NCBI GenBank assembly: GCA_024636155.1 | Contig: JAGXHM010000038.1 | Location: 24,509 to 88,508, forward strand | Length of the DNA stretch: 64,000 bases | Direction: 5' to 3' | Source: Deltaproteobacteria bacterium | GTDB lineage: Bacteria; Desulfobacterota; Desulfuromonadia; Desulfuromonadales; BM103 | Shown: positions 56,537 through 64,000 of the stretch, one piece after another | How positions within the stretch are numbered: position 1 is the stretch's first letter | How the letters are laid out: each line of letters opens with the position of its first letter | The notes under the pieces: model-generated | The model's database searches: none | Told to the model about the DNA's origin: nothing | The model's input: only the letters and a program-made list of their open reading frames with translations | Translations under genes and position numbers: made by a program

Positions 56537-56611
56537 GTTTAGAGCCTTTGTTTAGGGTATAGATCCTTTGTCTAATGCAAAAACAACTTTGACCAAGAAA
56601 GCGAATGAAGA

Positions 56612-57733
56612 ATGGAACAGATTGAAATTTTGACTACCAACGCCCAGGTCGCAGAACTGGCTGGGCTCCTTGCCTCCGAAACCACGATCGCTGTCGATCT
56701 TGAGGCCGATTCGATGCACAATTATCAGGAGAAGGTTTGCCTGATCCAGGTTTCAACGCCGCAGCGGACCGTGCTGATTGATCCTCTGGCAGCGACAGAT
56801 CTGAGTCCGTTAAAGCTGGTCCTGGCCAACCCCGCGATTCGCAAAATATTTCATGCCGCTGATTACGATCTGCGTAGCTTGAGCCGTGATTTCGATCTGG
56901 AGGTCAACGGTCTGTTCGATACGATGATCTGCGCTCAACTGCTGGGTGAAGATCGGATCGGTCTGGCAGATCTTCTGCGCAAGTATTTCAGCGTGGAACT
57001 CGACAAAAAGTTTCAGAAAGCCGATTGGTCACAGCGGCCCCTGCCGGTTGAAATGGTCCGCTATGCCGCCGAAGATACTCGCCATCTGCATCGACTCGTA
57101 ACCCTCTTTGAAGAACGTCTGGTGGAAATGGGCCGTATGAGCTGGTGCACGGAAGAGTTTGCCCTGATGGAGCAAGTGCGCTTTGCAGAAAACGATGGGC
57201 CGATCTGTCTCCGTTTCAAAGGTGCCGGTCTCTTGCCCCGACGTGAGCTCGGTGTTCTGGAAAAGCTGCTGCAGTGGCGTGAACAGGAAGGTGCTCGGCA
57301 CAATAAACCGGTCTATAAGATCCTCGGTAACCGACCTATCATGGAACTGGCAGAGCGTATGCCAAGGGACATAGGGCATCTACGTGGTATCGACGGTATG
57401 CCGCCGCGTCTGATCGAGCGCTATGGCCGTGCCGTGCTGGATGCCGTTCGTGACGGTCTGAATATACCTGAAGCTGATTTGCCTAAATTCCCGCGTTTAC
57501 CGCGGCGTGCAAAGGATCCGGGTCTTGAAGAAATGGTCAAGGTCCTTAAAAAGTGGCGGCAGCAGGAAGCCGCTCAATATGCTCTGGAGCCCGGTGTACT
57601 GATCAATAATGCGTCTCTTGAAATTCTGGCTCTGGCCAAACCGCAGTCTCTGGCTGAACTCAACGAAATTGTCGGTTTGAAAAACTGGCAGAAAGAGGAG
57701 CTGGGCAAGAGTTTGCTGGAAGTCCTGGTCTGA
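56612..57733 (+). CDS. rnd: Ribonuclease D
   Basis: RNase D trims the 3' ends of tRNA precursors. The 373 residues have the DEDDy exonuclease domain: AVDLEADS (first Asp and Glu), HAADYDLRSLSRDF with the second Asp, and RYAAEDTRHL with the Tyr and last Asp. One or two HRDC domains follow. Length is normal. The start ATG 56612 has GAATGAAG upstream. The next gene follows after 17 bases. Confidence 0.94.
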   Translation: MEQIEILTTNAQVAELAGLLASETTIAVDLEADSMHNYQEKVCLIQVSTPQRTVLIDPLAATDLSPLKLVLANPAIRKIFHAADYDLRSLSRDFDLEVNGLFDTMICAQLLGEDRIGLADLLRKYFSVELDKKFQKADWSQRPLPVEMVRYAAEDTRHLHRLVTLFEERLVEMGRMSWCTEEFALMEQVRFAENDGPICLRFKGAGLLPRRELGVLEKLLQWREQEGARHNKPVYKILGNRPIMELAERMPRDIGHLRGIDGMPPRLIERYGRAVLDAVRDGLNIPEADLPKFPRLPRRAKDPGLEEMVKVLKKWRQQEAAQYALEPGVLINNASLEILALAKPQSLAELNEIVGLKNWQKEELGKSLLEVLV

Positions 57734-57750
57734 ACGGTTGAATTGAATCA

Positions 57751-58068
57751 ATGAAAAAGCTGCACACCTTCTCTCTCGCTGATCGCGCTGAAGCTGGCCT
57801 GCTGAAAGAGCTGCTGGAACGGGAAGGTGTGGTCTGTCTGATCCGCAATGAGCAACTCTTTGCTGCTCTCGGCGAAATTCCTTTTCTGGAATGCTTCCCC
57901 GAACTCTGGGTGGTTGACGATGAAATCTGGCCACGAGCCAAACGGCTGATCGACAACTGGCTCAAGCATGAGGAAGACACTCCTTCGTGGTCCTGTCTCT
58001 CTTGTGGGGAAATCTTGGAGGGACAGTTTGGGGCTTGCTGGAAGTGTGGGAAAGAGCGGGACGAGTAA
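57751..58068 (+). CDS. DUF2007-type protein with C-terminal zinc ribbon
   Basis: This 105-residue protein has an N-terminal DUF2007-like domain (alpha/beta, AEAGLLKELLEREGVVCLIRN, then PELWVVDDE) and a C-terminal zinc ribbon with CLSC and CWKC. DUF2007 proteins are annotated as putative signal transducers, without clear proof. ATG 57751 lies 17 bases after rnd. Its end meets heptamer repeats at 58069-58094 and is convergent with the RNA methyltransferase gene. Confidence 0.82.
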   Translation: MKKLHTFSLADRAEAGLLKELLEREGVVCLIRNEQLFAALGEIPFLECFPELWVVDDEIWPRAKRLIDNWLKHEEDTPSWSCLSCGEILEGQFGACWKCGKERDE

Positions 58069-58094
58069 AGCTTACAGCTTACAGCTTACAGCTT
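58069..58094. repeat. AGCTTAC tandem heptamers overlapping the end of the TrmH-like gene
   Basis: Three full copies of AGCTTAC and a partial fourth lie between convergent genes. On the minus strand the last residues (about AVSCKL) and the stop codon of the RNA methyltransferase gene are made of this repeat. Confidence 0.9.
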
Positions 58095-58611
58095 GTTGTC
58101 TCACATATTCATACATGACCACCGAGGCGGCAATGCTGACGTTAAGACTCTGCACGCTGCCGAACTGGGGAATGGTCAACCTCTTCAGCTCCGGATAATC
58201 TTTCGGATCGAAGCTGAAACCGAACTCTTCATGTCCCAGCACGAAAGCACTTTTCTCTGGTAGTTCCGTTGCGCACAGTGATGTTGCCCCTTCTGGATTA
58301 AGCATAAAAAAAGTGTACTCTTGCGCAACCAGATCAGCGTGACAGTCGGCAAAGGTTTCGTGGAAGACCGCGGGAACCTTGCGAAACGAGCCTTTCGCCG
58401 GCGCTGGATCGAATTCGGCGACATTAATCAGATGCACGGCCGCCGCACCGAAAGCTTCGGCGCTACGAAAGATCTTGCCCACGTTGAAGCTGGGCTTCAG
58501 TTCGTCCAGGATCAGAACGAACTCGTGAGCCCCAGCTTTGGCCAGTACATTGCGTTGGCGTTCCTTGTTGTAGCGCAGCAACATATGATGGCGACTTTCT
58601 TTTCTGGTCAT
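58072..58611 (-). CDS. TrmH/SpoU family RNA 2'-O-methyltransferase
   Basis: This 179-residue protein is a SPOUT-fold methyltransferase. Motif 1 is ELKPSFNVGKIFRSAEAFG, motif 2 AFVLGHEEFGFSF, and motif 3 IPQFGSVQSLNVSIAASVVM. These make up the knotted SAM-binding site. The RNA target (tRNA or rRNA) cannot be told. ATG 58611 has AAGGA upstream. The C-terminal six residues are encoded by heptamer repeats, so the native end may differ from homologues. Confidence 0.86.
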   Translation of the reverse strand: MTRKESRHHMLLRYNKERQRNVLAKAGAHEFVLILDELKPSFNVGKIFRSAEAFGAAAVHLINVAEFDPAPAKGSFRKVPAVFHETFADCHADLVAQEYTFFMLNPEGATSLCATELPEKSAFVLGHEEFGFSFDPKDYPELKRLTIPQFGSVQSLNVSIAASVVMYEYVRQQAVSCKL

Positions 58612-58633
58612 GTTTGTCCTTCTATAATGCTAA

Positions 58634-58665
58634 CAGGAACAGCCCCCGAACGGGGGCTGTTCCTG
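58634..58665. terminator. 15-bp perfect hairpin between fumC and the TrmH-like gene
   Basis: CAGGAACAGCCCCCG at 58634-58648 pairs perfectly with 58651-58665, leaving a two-base loop. It lies past the end of fumC on the minus strand. No long T-run follows, so it may be a terminator or a processed-RNA structure. Confidence 0.6.
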
Positions 58666-58674
58666 GGTTTCCTC

Positions 58675-58695
58675 GGTTCTCGCGTTCCTCGTACC
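58675..58695. repeat. Short heptamer repeat run after fumC
   Basis: Units GGTTCTC, GCGTTCC and TCGTACC stand in tandem. The last two are identical to units in the right arm of the element at 31152-31231. No inverted partner is seen here. Confidence 0.6.
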
Positions 58696-58705
58696 ACGCC
58701 GCGGA

Positions 58706-60112
58706 TTATCGGGTTTTACCCGGTATCCCAGCTTCCGTCATCGGTCGGGGGTCGAGTAGTCGGTTTAGCTCCTCTTCTGGCAAGACCTGCTCCGCCATGG
58801 CAACTTCGCGCACCGTTTGCCCTGTTTCATGGGCTTGTTTGGCGATGGCTGCGGCACGGTCGTAACCAATCGCCGGAGCCAGGGCGGTACACATGGCCAG
58901 GCTTTCTTCGATCAGCCCTTCGCAACGCTTCCGGTCAGCGACGAGACCTTCCAGGCAGCGCTCGTTGAACTGTTCCACGACATTGGCCAGCAGGTCAATT
59001 GACTGCAGCAGGTTGTGCGCCATAACCGGCATCATGACGTTCAGCTCAAAATTGCCAGCGAGACCGCCAAGGGTGATGGTGGCATCGTTGCCGACCACTT
59101 GAGCGCAGACCTGCATCATACTTTCCGCCATGACCGGGTTGACCTTACCAGGCATGATTGAGCTACCCGGCTGGACCGTTGGTAGTTGCAGTTCACCGAG
59201 ACCACAGCGAGGGCCGCTGGCCAGAAAGCGGATGTCGTTGGCGATTTTAAACAGAGCGACTGCCGTAGTTTTCAGAGCCCCGCTGGCGGCCACGACCTGC
59301 TCCTTACCAGCCTGGGCGGCAAAGTGGTCTTTCGCTTCGCGCAACGGCAGTTTGGTGACTTCAGCCAGCCCAGCGATTACTTTCTGAGCAAATTCAGGAT
59401 GGGTGTTGAGGCCGGTGCCGACGGCCGTGCCACCGAGAGGCAGTTCGCAAAGGCCGTCCATGGCACGTTCCAGTTCACCTATAGTCAGAGTCACCTGGCG
59501 GAAGTAACCGCCGAAGATCTGGCCGAGCCGAATCGGCGTGGCATCCTGCAGGTGGGTGCGGCCAATGGTGACGATATCATCGAACTCTCGAGCTTTTTTA
59601 CCCAGAGTTTTGCAAAGGTCGCCAAGCGCCGGCAAAAGATGCTCGTTAATTTCCACGGCGGCCGCCAGATGCATAACGGTCGGGATGACATCGTTGCTCG
59701 ATTGGCCGTAGTTGACATGGTCGTTGGGGTGCACAATGCGGCTACCGAGTTCTTCACCAAGTAGCTGGCAGGCACGGTTGGCAATCACCTCGTTGGCGTT
59801 CATGTTGGTGCTGGTGCCGGAACCGGTCTGGAAGATGTCGAGAGGGAAGTGATCGTCCAGGTCGCCGACGATGACCTCTTCGGCGGCATCCATGACCGCT
59901 AAGGCCACACGCTTGTCGATCAGACCGAGCTCCCGATTGACCTGCGCCGCATGTTCTTTGACCATGCCGATCGCACGTAGAAATGGGCGGGGAAAACCGA
60001 TCCCCGAGATTGGAAAGTTGTCTCTGGCTCGTGCGGTCTGGGCTCCGTAGAGGGCGTCGGCGGGAACCGTCATGCTGCCCATGGAATCTTTTTCGGTGCG
60101 GGTTGCAGACAT
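58706..60112 (-). CDS. fumC: Fumarate hydratase, class II
   Basis: FumC interconverts fumarate and malate in the citric acid cycle. The 468 residues are full length for the family. They include GSGTSTNMNANEVIANRA, NDHVNYGQSSNDVIPT, GRTHLQDATPIRLGQ and the fumarase signature GSSIMPGKVNPVMAE. The fold is the aspartase/fumarase superfamily homotetramer, without an iron-sulfur cluster. ATG 60112 has GAGGAG upstream. Confidence 0.95.
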   Translation of the reverse strand: MSATRTEKDSMGSMTVPADALYGAQTARARDNFPISGIGFPRPFLRAIGMVKEHAAQVNRELGLIDKRVALAVMDAAEEVIVGDLDDHFPLDIFQTGSGTSTNMNANEVIANRACQLLGEELGSRIVHPNDHVNYGQSSNDVIPTVMHLAAAVEINEHLLPALGDLCKTLGKKAREFDDIVTIGRTHLQDATPIRLGQIFGGYFRQVTLTIGELERAMDGLCELPLGGTAVGTGLNTHPEFAQKVIAGLAEVTKLPLREAKDHFAAQAGKEQVVAASGALKTTAVALFKIANDIRFLASGPRCGLGELQLPTVQPGSSIMPGKVNPVMAESMMQVCAQVVGNDATITLGGLAGNFELNVMMPVMAHNLLQSIDLLANVVEQFNERCLEGLVADRKRCEGLIEESLAMCTALAPAIGYDRAAAIAKQAHETGQTVREVAMAEQVLPEEELNRLLDPRPMTEAGIPGKTR

Positions 60113-60165
60113 TTTTAAATCTCCTCTAAAGGTGATAAAAGGGTGGACTTATAAGTCGAGACGAA

Positions 60166-60286
60166 GGTTCGCCACGAAGGCACGAAGAAAAGACTTAGTA
60201 CCATTTGAAGGGCTGAGATACAAAGATATACTTTGTTGGGTAATCCTCCAAAAGCACTTCTTGCTGCCTTCGTGTCTTGGTGGCCA
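60166..60286. repeat. Inverted octamer-repeat element between fumC and the EamA gene
   Basis: The left arm (60166-60192) has CACGAAGG and CACGAAGA. The right arm (60258-60286), as reverse complement, has CACCAAGA and CACGAAGG. About 65 bases lie between. The rest of the 358-base gap (60113-60470) holds no gene that I can support. Confidence 0.8.
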
Positions 60287-60470
60287 TCATCATCTTTGTC
60301 CAGGTTGTCGCGCTGTAAAAGTAAAGAAGATCATCCTGAAATCATTAGTTGTTTTAAGACCTTCAGCATATCAAGAGGAGCATTGCTGTCAACGTTGCAT
60401 CCGTCCCCTTTAGGCTCTTCAAAAAGATTTTAGTATCGCTAAACTTTCTGCTTGGTTAGAATAACGCCTC

Positions 60471-61340
60471 ATGTCGAATCTCGCCTTTACATTAATCCTT
60501 TTCTCCGCGTTAATGCATGCGTTCTGGAACCTGCTGGTCAAACGCAGTCAGGACAAGACCGTCTTCATCTGGTGGATGTTTGTCGCCTCTGGCGGCTTGA
60601 TGACCCTGGCGCTACCGCTGGCAGGGCTCTTTCCTCTGCCCTCATGGCGTGTGGTCGGTCTGGCGGCTGTTGGTGGCCTCTGTTTCATGCTTTACCATCT
60701 GTTCGCAGGTCGCGCCTACCGTGGTGGTGATCTGTCGTTGATTTATCCGCTGGCCCAGACTTCGATGTTCTGGGTGCCGATCTGGGGAATTCTCATCCTC
60801 GGCGAAAAGGTTTCTGGCCTTGGCACAGCAGGAATCGGTCTGATCCTGTTCGGAGCGTATTCAATACAGGTGCGGGCGCTGGCCTGGAGCGAGGTGATCA
60901 GGCCATTCCGTAGCCTGCGCGATCCGGCGGTGCTGGCGGCCCTGGCAGCTGGCTTTATCTATTCGATCGGAGCAGTGATCGACAAGACCGGCGTCATGCT
61001 CTACTCGCCCTTTCATTTCACCTACATGCTGGTCATCTTCATGCTGTTGTTCATGACGCTGAACATCATGCGACCCAAGTACCGGGGGCGGGTCGTGGCG
61101 GAATTCAGAAACAGCCGGGTTCTGGTCCTCGTCTCGGGGCCGATCATCATGGCGTCCTTCCTCTCCTTTCGTTATGGCCTTCAACTCGCACCGATGAGCT
61201 ATGCCGTGCCGGTCCGTCAGGTCAGCCTGCTGGTCGGTGTGTTGATTGGTGTGCTCTTTCTCGGTGAAGCGTGTGGCCGGATTCGCTTCATCGCCACACT
61301 TTTTATCCTCGGCGGTGTCACGTTGATCCGGCTTGGTTAG
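60471..61340 (+). CDS. EamA (DMT superfamily) membrane transporter
   Basis: This 289-residue protein has about ten transmembrane helices in two EamA halves. The first half starts ALMHAFWNLLVKRSQDK and contains YRGGDLSLIYPLAQTSM. The second half ends with GVLFLGEACGRIRFIATLFI. Family members export amino acids or other metabolites; the substrate is not evident. I chose ATG 60471; another frame at 60452 is a shadow. It is flanked on both sides by octamer-repeat elements. Confidence 0.87.
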   Translation: MSNLAFTLILFSALMHAFWNLLVKRSQDKTVFIWWMFVASGGLMTLALPLAGLFPLPSWRVVGLAAVGGLCFMLYHLFAGRAYRGGDLSLIYPLAQTSMFWVPIWGILILGEKVSGLGTAGIGLILFGAYSIQVRALAWSEVIRPFRSLRDPAVLAALAAGFIYSIGAVIDKTGVMLYSPFHFTYMLVIFMLLFMTLNIMRPKYRGRVVAEFRNSRVLVLVSGPIIMASFLSFRYGLQLAPMSYAVPVRQVSLLVGVLIGVLFLGEACGRIRFIATLFILGGVTLIRLG

Positions 61341-61344
61341 AAAC

Positions 61345-61456
61345 GGCCACCAAGGCGTAAAGACTCCAAAAAAGCAAACTCTGGGTTTGCCCTTTTCTCT
61401 TTAGTCTTATTCCCTTACAATGGCCCTTCCTTTGTGTCTTAGTGCCTTTGTGGCGA
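61345..61456. repeat. Inverted octamer-repeat element between the EamA and HD genes
   Basis: The left arm (61345-61373) begins GGCCACCAAGGCG. The right arm (61426-61455), as reverse complement, reads CGCCACAAAGG, CACTAAGA, CACAAAGG. The right arm runs up to the ribosome site of the HD gene. Confidence 0.8.
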
Positions 61457-61468
61457 AAGGTTTTACTT

Positions 61469-62041
61469 ATGAAAAACATCGCCAATTTCCTCTTCGAAGC
61501 CGGCATGCTCAAACGTACGCCGCGCACCGGTTTTCAATTTTTAGGCTCTGGTGCCGAATCGGTTGCGGAGCATAGCTTCCGCACCAGTCTGATCGGCTAC
61601 ACGCTGGCCCAGCTTGATGAAGAGGCTGATGCGGGCCGGGTGGTTCTGCTCTGTCTTTTTCACGATATTCCCGAAGCGCGCACCGGTGATCTGAACTATG
61701 TGAACAAGAAGTACGTCAAGGTTGATGAGCGCAAGGCGGTCGAAGATCTCGCCCGCACCCTCCCCTTTGGTGATGATTATCGCAGCTTGCAGTACGAGTT
61801 CATGGCCAAGGAAACTCGTGAATCACAGATTGCCCACGATGCCGATCAGCTGGAGATGATCCTCGCGCTCAAAGAGTACAAGGACCTTGGTAATCGTTAC
61901 GCTGATGAATGGTATCCGGTTACGCTCAAGAGATTGCAAACTGAGGCAGCCAGAACTCTGGCAGAAACGATCTGGGCGACCGATTCAACGCGTTGGTGGT
62001 TTGATGACGATACTGACTGGTGGGTTAAAGGAGAGAAATAA
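61469..62041 (+). CDS. HD domain phosphohydrolase (YfbR/HDDC2-like)
   Basis: This 190-residue protein has the HD-domain metal site: SVAEHSFRTSLIGYTLA with the first His, CLFHDIPEARTGDL with the HD pair, and HDADQLEMILA with the last Asp. Such proteins are 5'-deoxynucleotidases or related phosphatases. I chose ATG 61469, with GCGAAAGG upstream. That ribosome site sits at the edge of a repeat arm. An in-frame ATG at 61442 falls inside the arm. Confidence 0.87.
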   Translation: MKNIANFLFEAGMLKRTPRTGFQFLGSGAESVAEHSFRTSLIGYTLAQLDEEADAGRVVLLCLFHDIPEARTGDLNYVNKKYVKVDERKAVEDLARTLPFGDDYRSLQYEFMAKETRESQIAHDADQLEMILALKEYKDLGNRYADEWYPVTLKRLQTEAARTLAETIWATDSTRWWFDDDTDWWVKGEK

Positions 62042-62044
62042 ACG

Positions 62045-62187
62045 AGTAAAAAGTGAAAAGTAAAAGGTAAAAGGGTTGCAGAACCAATACTTGACGCGAC
62101 CCACGAGAGGTGTTAGAACTCCCTACTCTTATGCTGAAGAATGTTTTTCAGCTTTCACTCTTTACGTTTCACTTTTGACTTTTTACC
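62045..62187. repeat. Inverted heptamer-repeat element between the HD gene and serS
   Basis: The left arm (62045-62075) has units AGTAAAA, AGTGAAA, AGTAAAA, GGTAAAA. The right arm (62152-62187), as reverse complement, has GGTAAAA, AGTCAAA, AGTGAAA, CGTAAAG, AGTGAAA. The interval of about 75 bases contains a good promoter for serS. Confidence 0.85.
62091..62119 (+). promoter_or_regulatory. Predicted sigma-70 promoter of serS inside a repeat element
   Basis: TTGACG at 62091-62096 and TAGAAC at 62114-62119 are 17 bases apart. Transcription would start about 80 bases before the serS ATG and pass through the right repeat arm. Confidence 0.5.
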
Positions 62188-62207
62188 AAAACAGCGGAGC
62201 TGTTTTT

Positions 62208-63476
62208 ATGCTCGAACTCAAATTTCTGCGTGACAATCTGGAAGAAGTCGAACACCGCCTGGCAACCCGTGGTGGAGCTGTTGATTTCGGTGGCTTTCGT
62301 GAACTCGATGCCAAACGCCGAGTTCTGCTCAGCGAAGCAGAAACCCTCAAGGCCGAACGCAATCAGGTTTCTGCTCTGATCGGCAAGACCAAAGACAAGA
62401 GCCAGGTTCAGGGTGAAATCGTCCGCATGAAGGATGTTTCGACACGCATTAAGGAACTCGACGAGGAGTTACGTCAGGTTGAAGAAGACCTCAAGGGACT
62501 GTTACTGACTCTGCCGAACCTGCCTGATGTTAAATGCCCGATTGGTCAATCTGAAGAAGATAACCTGGAAGTGAGTACTTGGGGTGAGCCGACCCAGCTC
62601 GGTTTTGAGCCCAAAGCTCACTGGGACCTGGGCGAAGATCTCGACATCATTGATTTTGAACGCGCCACCAAGATCGCTGGTGCCCGCTTCTCCCTCTCCA
62701 AGGGAGCTGGTGCTCGCCTTGAGCGCGCTTTAACCAACTTTATGCTTGATACCCACACCGCGGGTGACAAGTACACGGAAGTACTGCCGCCCTATATCGT
62801 TAATCGCGACACCATGACCGGAACAGGTCAGTTGCCGAAATTTGAAGACGATCTCTTCCATCTCGACGACCCGGATTTTTTCCTGATTCCAACCGCCGAG
62901 GTGCCAGTCACCAATATCTTCCGCGAAGAGATCCTTGACGGCGCTCAACTGCCGATCTGTTACACGGCCCACACGCCCTGCTTCCGCAAAGAAGCTGGCG
63001 CTCATGGTCGTGATACGCGTGGCCTGATCCGTCAGCATCAGTTCAACAAGGTCGAACTGGTTAAATTTGTCCGCCCGGAAGATTCCGAAGTCGAATTGGA
63101 AAAACTACTGGCCGATGCCGAGGGCATCCTGCAAGCACTCAAATTGCCCTACCGGGTGGTTGATCTCTGTACTGCCGATATCGGTTTCTCTGCAGCCCGT
63201 ACTTTTGATATTGAAGTCTGGTTGCCCGCTCAGCAGGCCTATCGCGAAATTTCGTCATGTTCGAATTTCTGCGATTTCCAGGCGCGACGTGCTAATATCC
63301 GCTTCCGTCGCGAGCCGGGAAGCAAACCGGAGTTTGTGCATACGCTGAACGGATCAGGGTTAGCCGTCGGTCGCACTGTGGTCGCGGTCCTGGAAAACTA
63401 CCAGCAGGAAGATGGTTCGGTGGTTATTCCGGAAGCTTTACGACCTTATATGGGCGGTATTGAAAAAATCAGTTGA
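62208..63476 (+). CDS. serS: Seryl-tRNA synthetase
   Basis: SerRS charges serine tRNAs and also tRNA-Sec, the first step of selenocysteine synthesis. The 422 residues have the N-terminal coiled-coil arm (about 30-100) and the class II core. Motif 2 is [20 protein letters not shown] and motif 3 includes [14 protein letters not shown], with [16 protein letters not shown] near the end. ATG 62208 has GGAG eight bases upstream; an in-frame ATG at 62076 lies in the repeat element. Two serine tRNA genes follow. Confidence 0.96.
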   Translation: MLELKFLRDNLEEVEHRLATRGGAVDFGGFRELDAKRRVLLSEAETLKAERNQVSALIGKTKDKSQVQGEIVRMKDVSTRIKELDEELRQVEEDLKGLLLTLPNLPDVKCPIGQSEEDNLEVSTWGEPTQLGFEPKAHWDLGEDLDIIDFERATKIAGARFSLSKGAGARLERALTNFMLDTHTAGDKYTEVLPPYIVNRDTMTGTGQLPKFEDDLFHLDDPDFFLIPTAEVPVTNIFREEILDGAQLPICYTAHTPCFRKEAGAHGRDTRGLIRQHQFNKVELVKFVRPEDSEVELEKLLADAEGILQALKLPYRVVDLCTADIGFSAARTFDIEVWLPAQQAYREISSCSNFCDFQARRANIRFRREPGSKPEFVHTLNGSGLAVGRTVVAVLENYQQEDGSVVIPEALRPYMGGIEKIS

Positions 63477-63511
63477 TACGATCCTTAGGTTCGTATAAAT
63501 AGTAACAACAC

Positions 63512-63599
63512 GGAGGAGTGGCCGAGCGGCCGAAGGCGGCGGTCTTGAAAACCGTTGATGCGCAAGCGTCCGTGGGTTCGAATCCTACCTCCTCCGCCA
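63512..63599 (+). tRNA. tRNA-Ser (anticodon UGA)
   Basis: An 88-base type II tRNA with CCA encoded. The acceptor stem GGAGGAG pairs with CTCCTCC. The anticodon loop CTTGAAA gives TGA. A long variable arm and the T-loop TTCGAAT are present. It lies 35 bases after serS. Confidence 0.97.
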
Positions 63600-63670
63600 T
63601 TTTCAATTTGCTCTGTTTCTGTTAGGATCCGAAACGGAGCAAACGTTACAAATTTAATGATTGAAAAACG

Positions 63671-63700
63671 CGGACGACAGCTTTACACTGTGCGTCCGCA
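63671..63700 (-). terminator. Hairpin between the two serine tRNA genes
   Basis: GCGGACG at 63671-63677 pairs with CGTCCGC at 63694-63700, with further pairing of CAG/CTG inside. A-runs on both sides give a T-run only when read leftwards, so it would act on minus-strand transcripts. No minus-strand gene is seen here. Confidence 0.4.
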
Positions 63701-63716
63701 AAAAATGTGAAAAGTG

Positions 63717-63806
<90 letters not shown>

Positions 63807-63871
63807 TTTCTCTGTTAAGCCTGAAAAGACTTGACATTAAACTGGCATTAAGCGATAAACCTCGTTCCTTT

Positions 63872-63948
<77 letters not shown>

Positions 63949-63955
63949 TAAAAAC

Positions 63956-63996
63956 AAGGACTTAGCTCTTAACGGGGCTAAGTCCTTTGTCGTTTT
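63956..63996 (+). terminator. Terminator after tRNA-Arg
   Basis: AAGGACTTAGCTC pairs with GGGCTAAGTCCTT (one G-U pair) over a short loop, followed by TGTCGTTTT. Confidence 0.8.
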
Positions 63997-64000
63997 GGGG

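Noticed and set aside
58069-58094. AGCTTAC repeats and the octamer arrays as a CRISPR array
   Set aside because: Units are 7-8 bases without spacers, and no cas gene is present.

Overview
The window runs through a chromosomal replication origin and one flank of it in a bacterium that looks like a member of the Desulfuromonadales (Desulfuromonas/Geobacter/Pelobacter type, Desulfobacterota). Supporting signs are the gene order dnaA <- oriC -> rpmH-rnpA-yidD-yidC-jag-mnmE-mnmG-rsmG-parA-parB, an F-ATPase operon with paired b'/b subunits but no a or c subunit, an SfrAB-type NAD(P)H oxidoreductase pair, a rubrerythrin, and a probable small selenoprotein. The assignment comes from recognising families, not from a database search.

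Layout. 1-1286: 5' part of dnaA on the minus strand and an AT-rich origin region with two DnaA boxes. 1287-8279: ribosome, membrane insertion and tRNA/rRNA modification genes, with two parS sites between mnmE and mnmG. 8424-10524: parA, parB and a bactofilin. 10720-16635: ATP synthase genes atpX-atpF-atpH-atpA-atpG-atpD-atpC. 16728-22893: mixed genes, including a truncated K+ channel, an FCD-type GntR regulator, an ABC-2 exporter, a periplasmic thioredoxin-fold protein and tatBC. 23053-34086: nadA, mfd, two SurA/parvulin foldases, a PilZ protein, pdxA and uvrA. 34154-37594: small proteins, including rubrerythrin, a cysteine-rich zinc-ribbon protein, a probable selenoprotein, a cupin and a lipoprotein. 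37689-42373: sfrA and sfrB. 42655-48672: glutaredoxin, Nudix, rpe, rsmB-fmt-def and radC. 48857-53306: a minor-pilin/PilY1 operon. 53942-63948: U32 peptidase, RNase D, an RNA methyltransferase, fumarase, an EamA transporter, an HD phosphohydrolase, serS and three tRNA genes.

How the genes work together. ParA, ParB, two parS sites and the bactofilin form a segregation and polarity module beside the origin. The RsmB-Fmt-Def and Rpe-Nudix pairs overlap and are probably translationally coupled. A 13-bp near-palindrome, GTATAC-N-GTATAC, lies in the promoter of the GntR gene, upstream of the ATP synthase operon, and in the probable sfrBA promoter. This suggests one regulator controls central energy genes and itself.

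The most notable finding is a 54-codon membrane-anchored ORF at 35925-36089 (minus strand) with an in-frame UGA at codon 30. A UxxxxC motif and a bacterial SECIS-like hairpin follow the UGA, as expected for a selenoprotein that ordinary gene calling would cut to 29 residues. The second is a family of short intergenic elements built from two inverted arms, each about three copies of an 8-mer or 7-mer. They cluster in the right third of the window. Some reach into gene ends (pdxA, the TrmH-like gene) or probably supply translation or transcription signals (HD gene, serS).
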